Shown one piece after another: positions 16,956 through 25,406 of a stretch of 64,000 nt of DNA. The translations under genes and the position numbers were made by a program. The first letter of the stretch is position 1. Each line of letters starts with the position of its first letter. Where the stretch lies: the NCBI RefSeq assembly GCF_014117425.1, contig NZ_CP059725.1:1116001-1180000 (forward strand), in the 5' to 3' direction. This DNA comes from Bartonella sp. HY038. GTDB taxonomy: Bacteria > Pseudomonadota > Alphaproteobacteria > Rhizobiales > Rhizobiaceae. Under the pieces are notes generated by a model. It was not told the origin of the DNA. It did not search any database and saw only the letters and a program-made list of their open reading frames with translations.

Positions 16956-17447
16956 ATGCGTCAAGTAGATTTTACACCATTATATCGGTCAACTGTTGGT
17001 TTTGATCGTTTATTTAATATGTTTGATACACTTTCTCAGCCAGAAGGTGCACAAAGCTATCCGCCTTATAATATTGAACGTTTAGGCGAAAGTTCCTATC
17101 GTATTTCGATGGCGGTGGCTGGCTTTTCGGTAGATGAATTAGAAATTGAAGCCCATCGAAATCAATTGACTATAAAAGCTAATAAATCATCTCAACAAAA
17201 TGATGATAATCAAAGCGAATTTCTCTATCGTGGCATAGCTACACGGGCTTTTGAGCGCCGCTTCCAGCTTGCCGATCATGTAGAAGTAGTCGGTGCAGAA
17301 TTAAAGAACGGCCTATTGCATATTGAGCTAAAGCGCGAAGTGCCTGAAGAAATGAAGCCACGCCGCATCAACGTCAATGTTGCAAACAATAATGCCACTA
17401 GTGTTGAAACATCATCAAAAGTGATTGAAGTTGAAGCGGCTGAATAA
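16956..17447 (+). CDS. hspA: Small heat-shock protein (Hsp20/IbpA type)
   Basis: An ATP-independent chaperone that binds unfolding proteins. The 163-residue protein has an N-terminal arm (MRQVDFTPLYRSTVGFDRLF), then an alpha-crystallin domain from YNIERLGESSYRISMAVAGF to GLLHIELKREVPEE. The conserved GLLHIEL motif and a C-terminal RRINV anchor in place of the I-x-I motif are visible. The start at 16956 is fixed by a strong AAGGAGGG ribosome site inside the thermometer hairpin; the longer frame from 16884 would run through that RNA structure. A terminator follows at 17490. Confidence 0.92.
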   Translation: MRQVDFTPLYRSTVGFDRLFNMFDTLSQPEGAQSYPPYNIERLGESSYRISMAVAGFSVDELEIEAHRNQLTIKANKSSQQNDDNQSEFLYRGIATRAFERRFQLADHVEVVGAELKNGLLHIELKREVPEEMKPRRINVNVANNNATSVETSSKVIEVEAAE

Positions 17448-17489
17448 TATTAGCTTCCATTAAAGTTGGTTTACTATAGCAAAATAATG

Positions 17490-17524
17490 AAAAGGTTGCA
17501 GATGTTTGTCTGCAACCTTTTTTA
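17490..17524 (+). terminator. Rho-independent terminator after hspA
   Basis: A perfect 12-base-pair inverted repeat (aaaggttgcaga/tctgcaaccttt) with a six-base loop ends in a T-run, 43 bases after the hspA stop codon. Confidence 0.85.
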
Positions 17525-17570
17525 ACTTGATGATAAATATCACGCTGCATATAAAAAGCAGACTTATTTT

Positions 17571-17690
17571 ATTCTAGAGCGTTTTCCGAAAAGTGTGAAG
17601 CGGTTTTCAAGCAAAAAACGCGGTGTAAACAATGGATTAGAGCGCCGATCTGATTCAATCAGATCGGTGCTCTAAGTCTGCTTCTAGAGT
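17571..17690. repeat. Dispersed Rhizobiales-type intergenic repeat (RIME-like)
   Basis: The stretch begins TCTAGAGCGTTTTCCGAAAA and continues through GTGTGAAGCGGTTTTC to GGATTAGAGCGCC. It contains a near-perfect palindrome at 17638-17674 (tagagcgccgatctgatt, with one mismatch pair) and ends with another TCTAGAG. This wording is characteristic of short mosaic repeats found in intergenic regions of Brucella, Ochrobactrum and rhizobia. It lies in the convergent gap between hspA and glmS, a usual location. Only this one copy is in the window. Confidence 0.7.
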
Positions 17691-17704
17691 TTTTACTTGC
17701 TGAA

Positions 17705-19525
17705 TTATTCTACTGTTACAGCCTTTGCAAGGTTGCGTGGCTGGTCAACATCAGTGCCCAATAATAAGGCGGTATGATATGCAATGAGCTGGATTGGTAC
17801 TGCATAGACCAGTGGTGCAATTAAATCTGGTACTTCAGGCATAACCAAAGTTGCTAAAGTTTTCATATTGGCGGCTTCTTTACCCTTTTCATCGGTTATG
17901 AGAATAATCCGCCCACCACGTGCTGCAACTTCCTGCATGTTGGAAACCGTCTTTTCAAACCAGCGATCATAAGGCGCAACAACGATTACCGGCATGGTTT
18001 CATCAATTAAGGCGATAGGCCCATGTTTTAATTCACCTGCAGCATAACCTTCAGCATGAATATAAGATAATTCTTTGAGCTTTAATGCGCCTTCTAAGGC
18101 GATAGGATATGATGTGCCGCGGCCAAGATAAAGCACGTGCTTAACGCTCATCAATTCAGTGCAAATAGACTCAACTGATTTTTCAAGCTTCAAAGCTTGA
18201 TTGATAAAGCGCGGTGCTTCCGCCAATATTTTTACTAACTTTTCTTCTTTTTTTGCATCAATGAAACCGCGCGCAACGCCAGCATTAATCGCTAATGCAG
18301 CAAGGGCTGCCAATTGACACGTAAAGGCTTTAGTCGATGCAACACCAATTTCTGCGCCGGCAAGGGTTGGAAAAACTCTATCTGCTTCACGTGCCATAGT
18401 TGAATGGGCAACATTTACCACTGCGCCCGTTGCTATATTTTGCTGCCGGCAATAACGAAGGCAAGCCAGAGTATCCGCCGTTTCCCCCGATTGAGAAACA
18501 AAAAGCGCCAAAGTATTTGGATCAAGCGGCGGTTCGCGATAGCGAAATTCTGATGCAATATCGTTGTCTATTGGAAGACGCGCCAGATTTTCAAACCAAT
18601 ATTTAGCAACAAGGGTTGAATAAAATGCGGTGCCGCAGCTTGCGAAAGATAAGCGGCTAATTTTTTTCCAGTCAATACCTTCAAGCGCGCGTATTTTGCC
18701 TTTTGCTAGGTCAAGATAATTGGCAAGCGTATGGGAAATGACCTCTGGTTGCTCGAACATTTCTTTGCGCATGAAATGGCGATGATTGCCTTTGGAGACA
18801 AGGAATGAAGCTCCTGTCGCACGGGTTTCTGTGCGTTCTACCTCATTGCCTTCGCCATCATAAATCTTAACACTATCATGGGTAAGAACAGCCCAATCGC
18901 CATCCTCCAAATAGCTAATGCGATCGGTAAATGGCGCAAGGGCGATAGCATCTGAGCCAACATACATCTCGCCATCGCCATAGCCAATGGCAAGAGGGGG
19001 GCCTTGGCGTGCTGCAATCATTAAATTGTCTTCACCTTTAAAAATGAAGGCAAGTGCAAATGCACCGCTAAGGCGCTTTAATGCCTTTTCAACTGCATCT
19101 TTGGGAGTGTTGCCGGCAATAAGTAATTGTTCTACAAGATAGGCGACAGTTTCAGTATCGGTTTCAGTTTTAAATTCATACCCTTTTGCTGAGAGTTCTG
19201 CCTTTAATTCCGAAAAATTTTCAATAATGCCATTATGCACAACGGCAACTTGTTCTGTCATATGCGGATGAGCATTTTTTTCAACTGGCATGCCATGGGT
19301 AGCCCATCTTGTATGGCCAATGCCTGTAGTGCCAGCAAGCGGATGCGATTTTGACTTTTCTTCAAGATTGACGAGCTTACCTTCGGCGCGCATGCGTTTC
19401 AAAATGCCGTTTTCAAGGGTTGCAACGCCAGCCGAGTCATATCCCCGGTATTCAAGCCGCTTTAAACCATCAATTAATAATGGTGCAACTGGTCTTGTTC
19501 CAAGAATACCAATAATGCCGCACAT
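17705..19525 (-). CDS. glmS: Glutamine-fructose-6-phosphate aminotransferase (isomerising)
   Basis: Makes glucosamine-6-phosphate from fructose-6-phosphate and glutamine, the first step towards UDP-GlcNAc for peptidoglycan and lipid A. The 606-residue protein starts MCGIIGILG, whose Cys becomes the N-terminal nucleophile of the glutaminase domain (1 to about 230). Glutaminase signatures RWATHG and HNGIIEN are present. Two SIS sugar-binding domains follow, with SQSGETADT and LGRGTSYPIALEGALKLKE, and the protein ends with LAKAVTVE as is usual. The start at 19525 is required to expose Cys2; the longer frame to 19585 is ruled out. No glmS ribozyme-like leader is seen. Confidence 0.95.
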   Translation of the reverse strand: MCGIIGILGTRPVAPLLIDGLKRLEYRGYDSAGVATLENGILKRMRAEGKLVNLEEKSKSHPLAGTTGIGHTRWATHGMPVEKNAHPHMTEQVAVVHNGIIENFSELKAELSAKGYEFKTETDTETVAYLVEQLLIAGNTPKDAVEKALKRLSGAFALAFIFKGEDNLMIAARQGPPLAIGYGDGEMYVGSDAIALAPFTDRISYLEDGDWAVLTHDSVKIYDGEGNEVERTETRATGASFLVSKGNHRHFMRKEMFEQPEVISHTLANYLDLAKGKIRALEGIDWKKISRLSFASCGTAFYSTLVAKYWFENLARLPIDNDIASEFRYREPPLDPNTLALFVSQSGETADTLACLRYCRQQNIATGAVVNVAHSTMAREADRVFPTLAGAEIGVASTKAFTCQLAALAALAINAGVARGFIDAKKEEKLVKILAEAPRFINQALKLEKSVESICTELMSVKHVLYLGRGTSYPIALEGALKLKELSYIHAEGYAAGELKHGPIALIDETMPVIVVAPYDRWFEKTVSNMQEVAARGGRIILITDEKGKEAANMKTLATLVMPEVPDLIAPLVYAVPIQLIAYHTALLLGTDVDQPRNLAKAVTVE

Positions 19526-19676
19526 AAATAGCTCCGTTAATTTAAAAATCTGTTCTATATGTATTAGAACAATTGTCCAATACAATAGTTAATAAGCCAA
19601 GAACAATCATTTAAAAATGTGATTTCAATTTTTGTGGTGACTGAACTTGGCTTTAATCATGCAAAATTCGTTGCAA

Positions 19677-20588
19677 TCATGCAAATGGTACTGCTGTTGT
19701 GCCGGGGGGAAGTTTTGCTTCCTCCTCTGGCTCGACATGGATGACAACTTTGCTGTTTTGAATTTCAAGATGTAAAGCATCTTCAATACGATCACAAATT
19801 TTGTGAGATTCTCCAACCGTCATAGCCGCAGGTACAACCAAATGAAACTCGATAAATGTCAATTGGCCAGCAAGGCGGGTGCGTAAATCATGGGCTTCAA
19901 TTGCACCATCGGCATTTGCAGATACAATGTCGCGTATGCGCATGGTTTCTTCGAGTTCCACACCAACATCCATCAATCCTTGTACCGAATTATTGATAAC
20001 TTTCCAACCTTGCCAAAGAATATTTATTGCAACGATAATGGCCAATAATGGATCAAGAATATGCCAACCTGTAATAATAGCTGCAAAAAGACCAATTAAA
20101 ACACCAACAGAGGTATAAACATCGGTCATTAAATGGTGTCCATCAGCAAGAAGTGCGGGTGAGCGTAGACGATTGCCAACCCGTATCAATAATACCGCCC
20201 ACACGCAATTAATAACACTGGCAACAAAATTAACAGCAAGACCCAAGGTTGGAGTTTCAATGGCAGGTGGTTCTCTGAGTGCCCCCCAAGCCTCGTTGAT
20301 AATCAATAATGCGGCAATAATAATTAAAACACCTTCAAGCACTGCAGAAAAATATTCGGCCTTATGGTGCCCAAATGGATGATTATGATCTGCTGGTTTG
20401 TGGCTGATGCGGATAGCAAACCAAGCGACGAGAGCTGCAATAACATTAACGATTGATTCAATGGCATCAGAATAGAGCGCGACGGAGCCAGTTACATAAT
20501 AAGCAAGATATTTAAGCCCTAATACAGCAAGAGATACAGGGATGGACATGATAGCCATCCGATTAATAAGTTTCATATTGCCAGCCAT
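19677..20588 (-). CDS. Cation diffusion facilitator (CDF) metal exporter, FieF-like
   Basis: An inner-membrane proton-coupled exporter of divalent metals (Zn2+, Fe2+ or similar). The 303-residue protein has six predicted membrane helices and a C-terminal cytoplasmic domain. Metal-site residues are visible in YSDAIESIVN (helix 2, about 39-48), in HHLMTDVYTS (helix 5, about 151-160), and in the intervening loop HPFGHHKAEYF. Metal specificity cannot be read reliably; the D in YSD and the H/D in HHLMTD fit a Zn/Fe/Cd group. The C-terminal domain ends with a Pro-rich tail. It is a single gene, separated from trpE(G) by a long hairpin. Confidence 0.88.
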   Translation of the reverse strand: MAGNMKLINRMAIMSIPVSLAVLGLKYLAYYVTGSVALYSDAIESIVNVIAALVAWFAIRISHKPADHNHPFGHHKAEYFSAVLEGVLIIIAALLIINEAWGALREPPAIETPTLGLAVNFVASVINCVWAVLLIRVGNRLRSPALLADGHHLMTDVYTSVGVLIGLFAAIITGWHILDPLLAIIVAINILWQGWKVINNSVQGLMDVGVELEETMRIRDIVSANADGAIEAHDLRTRLAGQLTFIEFHLVVPAAMTVGESHKICDRIEDALHLEIQNSKVVIHVEPEEEAKLPPGTTAVPFA

Positions 20589-20706
20589 TTGAATTGCATC
20601 CTGCTTTTAATTAAGATCTGTTCAACCCAATATCACCCGTTTATTACCAAATTTAGAATGGTATCTAACCACTCTTTGATTGTTCAAAACTTGGGTCATA
20701 TCAATA

Positions 20707-20742
20707 AAAGCTATTTTACATAAGACAATGTAAAATAGCTTT
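20707..20742. terminator. Long perfect hairpin between trpE(G) and the CDF gene
   Basis: A perfect 15-base-pair inverted repeat (aaagctattttacat/atgtaaaatagcttt) with a six-base loop lies about 60 bases past the trpE(G) stop codon. The AT-rich arms end in a TTT, so it can serve as the trpE(G) terminator or block upstream read-through. Confidence 0.6.
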
Positions 20743-20802
20743 GATTTAAGTGTTTTCTATTATTTTAGCTAAAATTTTAGTTAGCTATATGTTCATATTT
20801 CT

Positions 20803-22992
20803 CTAAAGAATTTTGCGTTTTTTAGGAAGTTGGGCAATGACGTTTTCAATCATTCGTAAACCTGCGTCCCCCCCTAAAGACATAATCGATTCAGGGTGAA
20901 ATTGTACTGCAGCGATTGGTTCGCTTTTGTGCTCAATTCCCATGATAATCCCATCATTTGTTTCTGCTGTGATTATAAAGTCGGTTGGTAATGTGGCTTT
21001 ATCCGCATAAAGCGAATGATAGCGACCTATGGTAATTTCTTCCGGTAGGCCAGCAAAAACAGTTCCTGCCTCAAGAATTTTAATGCGCGATGGTTTACCA
21101 TGAACAGGTATGGGTAATTGCTTCAAACTGCCGCCATAGGCTTCAGTAATCGCTTGTAGCCCAAGGCAAACACCAAAAATTGGCAAATTACGGTTGCGTG
21201 CGCGGCGAATTGTTGCAGCGCAATCGAAATCTTTTGGATTGCCAGGGCCAGGTGATAAAACCACAAGATCAGGAGATAGTTGTTCAAGCATTTCACTGCT
21301 AATTGGGCTACGCAATGTTGTAACATGCGCACCCGTTTGGCGAAAATAATTAGCAAGCGTATGCACAAATGAATCTTCGTGATCGACAAGTAAAACCGAA
21401 ACACCTTCACCAATTTTTTGGGCGCGATGGGCAACATTATCATTATGGCTTTGGGTTGCGCCGCGAATAGCTGCTATCATTGCCGAAGCTTTAAGCTCTG
21501 TTTCTGCTTCTTCTTCTTCAGGATTTGAATCAAAAAGCAAAGTTGCACCGGCGCGAACTGCGGCAATTCCATCTTTAATCCGCACTGTGCGCAGGGTAAG
21601 GCCAGTATTCATGTTACCATTAAAATGCACCATGCCAATGGCGCCGCCATACCAAACACGCGAACTCATTTCGTGTTCTTCAATAAAACGCATCGCCCAT
21701 AATTTAGGCGCGCCTGTTACTGTTACTGCCCATGCATGAGAAAGAAAAGCGTCAAAGGCATCCATATCATCGCGCAAACGCCCTTCAATATGGTCAACCG
21801 TATGGATAAGGCGTGAATACATCTCAATCTGACGGCGGCCAATAACCCGAACGGAACCAGGCTCGCAAACGCGACTTTTATCATTGCGATCCACATCAGA
21901 ACACATGGTAAGCTCTGACTCATCTTTTTTAGAATTGAGTAGTTTTAATATTTGTTCTGAATCGGCAATTGCATCTTCACCACGCTTGATAGTGCCTGAA
22001 ATAGGGCATGTTTCAACGCGGCGGGCATTCACCCGCACAAACATTTCAGGCGAAGCGCCAACAAGATATTCTTGCTCGCCCAAATTGATAAAGAATGAAT
22101 AGGGGGAGGGATTGGTCTTTTTTAAGCGCCGTGAAATTGCAGATGGCGAGTCCTTGCAAGGCTCATAAAACGTTTGTCCTGGCACAACTTCAAATAAATC
22201 ACCACAGGCAAAGCTTTTCTTTGCTTCACGCACAAGATCGGCATAAGCGCCGCGATTATGATCGCTGCGCGGTGGAATAGCGGTGGAAACTTTAAAATCT
22301 TGGCCTTGGCTATCATTTTCAACGCCAACAGTAGATAGGGAAGCTACTGAAAAATCATAGCGATCAATCCATGCTTTTGCGGCATGGTGATCAACGATTA
22401 AAATGCTGTCAGGCAAATAAAGCACAAGATCGCGCTGATCTTTCTCACGCTCTATCTTGAAATCGATAGCCTCGAATTGAAATGCAAGGTCATAACCAAA
22501 TGCACCAAATAAGCCCAAATTTTCATCAGCATCAGAATGAAAAATTTTTACAATCTCACGCAAAACCGTAAATACCGAAGGTTGTCTCGACCGTTCTTCT
22601 TCCGTATAGCGTCGTGTTGGTTGTTTTATATATAGGCTTAGTTTTTCCGCACTAATTGATGTGATTTCAATATCGCTTAGTGCTTCAATATTTGGCCTGA
22701 TCATTGCTAAGATAATGACACCGCGACTATTGAGTGCTGCAATCGACAAATTTCTTCCTGATGATGTGACGCTTAATGGCGGATCAATAATGCCCGTATC
22801 CCAGCGGGTATAACGTCCTGGATATTCATAGTTTGAGGAAAATAAAGCACCAAGACGGCTATCAAGTGCATCAACCATTTTATCGGTTGCACCTTCATAG
22901 GCGATAAAATCACGATGACGCATAATATCGATGCCACCATCTGTGGTATATTTAAAAGATGTATTTTCCAAAATTAATCCGTCCTTCATCAT
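20803..22992 (-). CDS. trpE: Fused anthranilate synthase TrpE(G)
   Basis: Catalyses chorismate plus glutamine to anthranilate, the first committed step of tryptophan synthesis. The 729-residue protein joins both subunits, as is usual in rhizobia. The chorismate-binding TrpE part (to about 500) has [29 protein letters not shown] and [11 protein letters not shown]. The TrpG glutaminase part (from about 520) has SPGPGNP, the nucleophile Cys in FGVCLGLQA, and the catalytic His-Glu in [10 protein letters not shown] place the start at 22992, where GGGAGA lies eight bases upstream of ATGATG; a TTG at 23028 would precede that site. It is regulated by the attenuator directly upstream (23036-23163). 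Confidence 0.95.
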   Translation of the reverse strand: MMKDGLILENTSFKYTTDGGIDIMRHRDFIAYEGATDKMVDALDSRLGALFSSNYEYPGRYTRWDTGIIDPPLSVTSSGRNLSIAALNSRGVIILAMIRPNIEALSDIEITSISAEKLSLYIKQPTRRYTEEERSRQPSVFTVLREIVKIFHSDADENLGLFGAFGYDLAFQFEAIDFKIEREKDQRDLVLYLPDSILIVDHHAAKAWIDRYDFSVASLSTVGVENDSQGQDFKVSTAIPPRSDHNRGAYADLVREAKKSFACGDLFEVVPGQTFYEPCKDSPSAISRRLKKTNPSPYSFFINLGEQEYLVGASPEMFVRVNARRVETCPISGTIKRGEDAIADSEQILKLLNSKKDESELTMCSDVDRNDKSRVCEPGSVRVIGRRQIEMYSRLIHTVDHIEGRLRDDMDAFDAFLSHAWAVTVTGAPKLWAMRFIEEHEMSSRVWYGGAIGMVHFNGNMNTGLTLRTVRIKDGIAAVRAGATLLFDSNPEEEEAETELKASAMIAAIRGATQSHNDNVAHRAQKIGEGVSVLLVDHEDSFVHTLANYFRQTGAHVTTLRSPISSEMLEQLSPDLVVLSPGPGNPKDFDCAATIRRARNRNLPIFGVCLGLQAITEAYGGSLKQLPIPVHGKPSRIKILEAGTVFAGLPEEITIGRYHSLYADKATLPTDFIITAETNDGIIMGIEHKSEPIAAVQFHPESIMSLGGDAGLRMIENVIAQLPKKRKIL

Positions 22993-23035
22993 TGGACATT
23001 CTCCCGTTGTGTCACAAGAATAGACCAAACGGAAA

Positions 23036-23069
23036 ATTAAAAAGGCCGCTCGGTTATCCGTTGCGGCCT
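23036..23069 (-). terminator. Transcription attenuator of trpE(G)
   Basis: On the minus strand AGGCCGC (23069-23063) pairs with GCGGCCT (23049-23043), followed by TTTTTAATTTT. The same upstream arm, GGCCGC, can instead pair with GCGGTC at 23104-23099, just after the trpL stop codon, forming an antiterminator. GACC (23116-23113) with GGTC (23102-23099) gives the competing 1:2 hairpin. These mutually exclusive structures define a classical tryptophan attenuator. Confidence 0.85.
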
Positions 23070-23103
23070 CGCACCTAAAAAATGCACATGCAAAAAACGA
23101 CCG

Positions 23104-23163
23104 CTATAAGCAGGTCCACCACCAAATATTAAAAATGCGTGTTTGTTTTTGACATGTTTTCAT
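23104..23163 (-). CDS. trpL: trp leader peptide with three consecutive Trp codons
   Basis: A 19-codon open frame starts at ATG 23163 and ends at TAG 23104. It contains NIWWW followed by TCL, with the three Trp codons at 23124-23116, directly before the attenuator structures. Ribosome stalling at these codons when charged tRNA-Trp is scarce would favour the antiterminator and trpE(G) expression. The Sinorhizobium meliloti counterpart (peTrpL) ends in SIWWWAR, and its mRNA starts at the AUG. Here too, a -10-like TAAATA ends eight bases before the A of the ATG, so the message may be leaderless. It is too short for ordinary gene finding. Confidence 0.88.
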   Translation of the reverse strand: MKTCQKQTRIFNIWWWTCL

Positions 23164-23170
23164 GGAAATC

Positions 23171-23199
23171 TATTTAACCGCAAAATTAAAATTATGCAA
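23171..23199 (-). promoter_or_regulatory. Promoter of trpL-trpE(G)
   Basis: On the minus strand TTGCAT (23199-23194) and TAAATA (23176-23171) are separated by 17 bases. Transcription would begin at or within a base or two of the trpL start codon. Confidence 0.6.
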
Positions 23200-23280
23200 T
23201 GAGATTTTCATTTAATCTGTAGCGTCACTTATTTTGCGATATTTAGTGGTTTAGATTACAAATTTCGTTTTCTTTTATAG

Positions 23281-23314
23281 TAAAATAAAAAAACGCTGCA
23301 GGGGGTGCAGCGTT
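23281..23314 (-). terminator. Rho-independent terminator of the BA14K-family gene
   Basis: A nine-base-pair GC-rich stem (aacgctgca/tgcagcgtt) with a five-base loop is followed on the minus strand by TTTTTTTATTT. It lies about 95 bases after the stop codon of the gene at 23408-23908. Confidence 0.8.
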
Positions 23315-23407
23315 ATAATTTTTAAAAAATTTAAGTTATTCAAATAGTGTCTCGCCTCATATTGTTATTATCAAGGCGAGCTAAAATGAGGTCATTTGAA
23401 AAATTGC

Positions 23408-23908
23408 CTAAGGCACATTGCAGAAATGATCTCGGCCATCATAACCACGGAAAGTACCTGTTTGTGAGTTAAATGTACGGTATTTTCGTGAACAATAATC
23501 ATACCAGCCGGGCGTCCATGGATCTAATCCTCGATAAACAGGCTGTGGCTGATAAATAGGGCGCGGCTGTTGATAAACGGGCTGGGGCTGCGCTGGATAA
23601 TAAGCTGGCGGCGGTGGTGGTGCTTGATAAACCACATTTGGTCGCGCTGGTTGCGATAAAGCTCCGCCGATAATTGCGCCAGCAGCCAAACCGATAACAC
23701 CTGCGGCAATGGCATCGCTATGGTCACGGCGCTTAGAGTGATGGCGATAAGGCGGAGGAGGCGGCGGCGGTGCATAATAGCCATCACCACCGTAGTAAGG
23801 GCCAGGACCAGGTCCATAAGGACCACGAGCAAAGGCTTGCGACATTGGGGCTGAAGCGGACGCGATAGCTGCGAAGGATAAAATAGACATTTTTAAAAAT
23901 TTATTCAT
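23408..23908 (-). CDS. BA14K-family secreted protein
   Basis: An exported protein of the BA14K family, first described as an immunoreactive Brucella protein. From the start at 23908 (MNKFLKMSI, with GGAG upstream) it has a signal peptide ending near AFA (residue 27). A Gly/Pro/Tyr-rich stretch with a run of seven Pro follows, then a Gly/Ala-rich hydrophobic segment (AAGVIGLAAGAIIGGAL, about 67-83) that could span or associate with the membrane. Next is a second Pro/Gln-rich repeat region. The C-terminal BA14K domain reads PWTPGWYDYCSRKYRTFN and GYDGRDHFC, with its two Cys probably disulphide-bonded. Function is unproven; a cell-envelope or lectin-like role has been suggested for relatives. 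Confidence 0.85.
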   Translation of the reverse strand: MNKFLKMSILSFAAIASASAPMSQAFARGPYGPGPGPYYGGDGYYAPPPPPPPYRHHSKRRDHSDAIAAGVIGLAAGAIIGGALSQPARPNVVYQAPPPPPAYYPAQPQPVYQQPRPIYQPQPVYRGLDPWTPGWYDYCSRKYRTFNSQTGTFRGYDGRDHFCNVP

Positions 23909-23923
23909 AATACACTCCATCAT

Positions 23924-24291
23924 CTGGAATCATTGACCTTAATAATGAGGTCATTTCCAGTTTTAATTGGTTTGGAGTTTATGACTCTAACCAAGGTTTG
24001 TCTGGAAACGCTTTCATGTTCGATTATTGATGATGGCATCTGAATGGATTATGAACAATTTACTAACAATGTTGGAGGATAATCGATAAATGTATTTTTC
24101 TTTGTAGAAATTAGTTTAATTGATTGTATTTTATGGTTATTTTTTTGTAAATTTTAGGTTTTGTGCAAAGTGTCACATAATGTTTCAATGCTAAATATTT
24201 AAGTGCTAAAAACAAAATTGTTTGGTTTCTAAGTATGCAGTGCTGAGCTTTATCTATCGCGAAAATGAAATAAACTATATATTAAGAATAA
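23924..24291. other. AT-rich intergenic region
   Basis: About 370 bases between the BA14K gene and the cspA terminator. I see no gene and no clear structured RNA; the BA14K promoter should lie near its left end. Confidence 0.5.
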
Positions 24292-24323
24292 TAAAAAACC
24301 CGGCAACCAAAAAGGAGACCGGG
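24292..24323 (-). terminator. Rho-independent terminator of cspA
   Basis: On the minus strand CCCGG and CCGGG flank a 15-base loop containing TCTCC and TTTTTGG, followed by TTTTTTATT. It starts 26 bases after the cspA stop codon. Confidence 0.75.
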
Positions 24324-24348
24324 CCTTCATTCAATTATGGCTATAAAA

Positions 24349-24564
24349 TTAACCGGTAACAGAAATATTTACTGCCTTAGGACCTTTGCCGCGACGATCA
24401 GGTTCAGTGTCATAGGACACTTTCTGTGCATCGTTCAAGCCGGGCAGACCTGAATCTTGAACCGCTGAAATATGAACAAAAATATCTGGACCGCCGTCAT
24501 CTGGCTTAATAAATCCAAAACCTTTTTCATTATTAAAAAACTTAACTTCACCCGTCTGAGCCAT
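24349..24564 (-). CDS. cspA: Cold-shock domain protein
   Basis: A single cold-shock domain of 71 residues that binds single-stranded RNA and DNA and melts RNA secondary structure. RNP1 reads KGFGFIKP (about 15-22) and RNP2 reads DIFVHIS (about 29-35). The start at 24564 (MAQTGEVKFF) is standard, with AAGGA upstream; an ATG three codons earlier is less likely. It stands alone with its own terminator. A candidate promoter lies about 50-80 bases upstream (TTGACT at 24644-24639 and TCTAGT at 24621-24616 on the minus strand, 17 bases apart). Confidence 0.93.
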   Translation of the reverse strand: MAQTGEVKFFNNEKGFGFIKPDDGGPDIFVHISAVQDSGLPGLNDAQKVSYDTEPDRRGKGPKAVNISVTG

Positions 24565-24882
24565 AATTCTCAATTTCCTTTGTATAATATCTGGCTTTTA
24601 TTAAAAAGCTTTATAACTAGACCGCCTGACTGCTGAAAAGTCAAGCAGCGTTCAAAGGCAGTTTTTGTAATATGGAAAGAGAAGCTATAACGGGTTTCCA
24701 TAAAACCATGACAGATTAAGCGCTTTTGGCCTAAAATGCCTCATTACTATCTTTCTATGTCCGTAAATTGCCCCGAACAAAAAAGAGATTGCGATATTAC
24801 AAAGCATTTGGCAAGTCTTTTCTGGTATTCATAGGATATTCATTTACCTAGTTTTATGTTGGTTCTAATCAAGGAGCGACTC
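24565..24882. other. Divergent intergenic region between cspA and the Kazal lipoprotein gene
   Basis: About 320 bases carrying the candidate cspA promoter described with that gene. No further gene is seen. The Kazal lipoprotein ribosome site (AAGGAG) lies at its right end. Confidence 0.5.
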
Positions 24883-25305
24883 ATGCGTATAATTTCACTT
24901 GTTTCAATAGTTTTTGCAACCTTTGGGGTGTTATCAGCTTGTAATTCTTCTAAAGAAGAGAGCGATACCAGTGCTAAGCCTTGCCCATTAAATTATTTAC
25001 CCGTTTGTGGTGAAAAAAATGGCGAGCAAAAGGACTTTTCTAACCGCTGTATGGCGGAGGCTGCCGAGTTTAAAATTATTAAAGAAGGCACCTGTAAGCC
25101 GCAAGATCAAGTTCCTGCGGATTCAACCCCAAAGCCTCTTGAAAATAGTAGCTCAGAACAGCGGCCTTTAAAATTTGCCTGTACCCGCGAATATAAACCC
25201 GTTTGCGGCGTGAAAGATGGCAAAGCAGAAACCTTTGGCAATCGTTGCATGGCTGAAGCACAAGATTTTGTGGTAAAGTCAAACGGTCCTTGCCCTGCAA
25301 ACTAA
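24883..25305 (+). CDS. Lipoprotein with two Kazal-type protease-inhibitor domains
   Basis: An exported lipoprotein of 140 residues. AAGGAG six bases upstream fixes the ATG at 24883. The signal peptide ends at the lipobox LSAC (Cys about 20). Two Kazal-like modules follow. The first runs CPLNYLPVCGEKNG to NRCMAEA and GTC (about 34-71). The second runs CTREYKPVCGVKDG to NRCMAEA and GPC (about 99-138). Both keep the V-C-G and N-x-C-x-A-E-A pattern that defines the fold. Kazal domains inhibit serine proteases by a substrate-like loop; here that loop would be N-terminal to VCG. A Pro/Ser linker separates the domains. The anchored inhibitor would face the periplasm or outside, perhaps protecting against host or own proteases. 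Confidence 0.85.
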   Translation: MRIISLVSIVFATFGVLSACNSSKEESDTSAKPCPLNYLPVCGEKNGEQKDFSNRCMAEAAEFKIIKEGTCKPQDQVPADSTPKPLENSSSEQRPLKFACTREYKPVCGVKDGKAETFGNRCMAEAQDFVVKSNGPCPAN

Positions 25306-25349
25306 GTTCATTATAAATTTTTTCAAATTGCCAACTTTTAAAAACTTAT

Positions 25350-25391
25350 AATAATAGGCATGAATGGTTTCATTGATGCCTATTATTTTTT
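25350..25391 (+). terminator. Rho-independent terminator after the Kazal lipoprotein gene
   Basis: A perfect 12-base-pair inverted repeat (aataataggcat/atgcctattatt) with a 14-base loop leads into a T-run, between convergent genes. Confidence 0.75.
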
Positions 25392-25406
25392 GGGGGATCG
25401 TATCAA

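Noticed and set aside
19526..19676. Possible glmS ribozyme
   Set aside because: The spacer before glmS is only short AT-rich sequence; the ribozyme core is not present and it is a Gram-positive feature.
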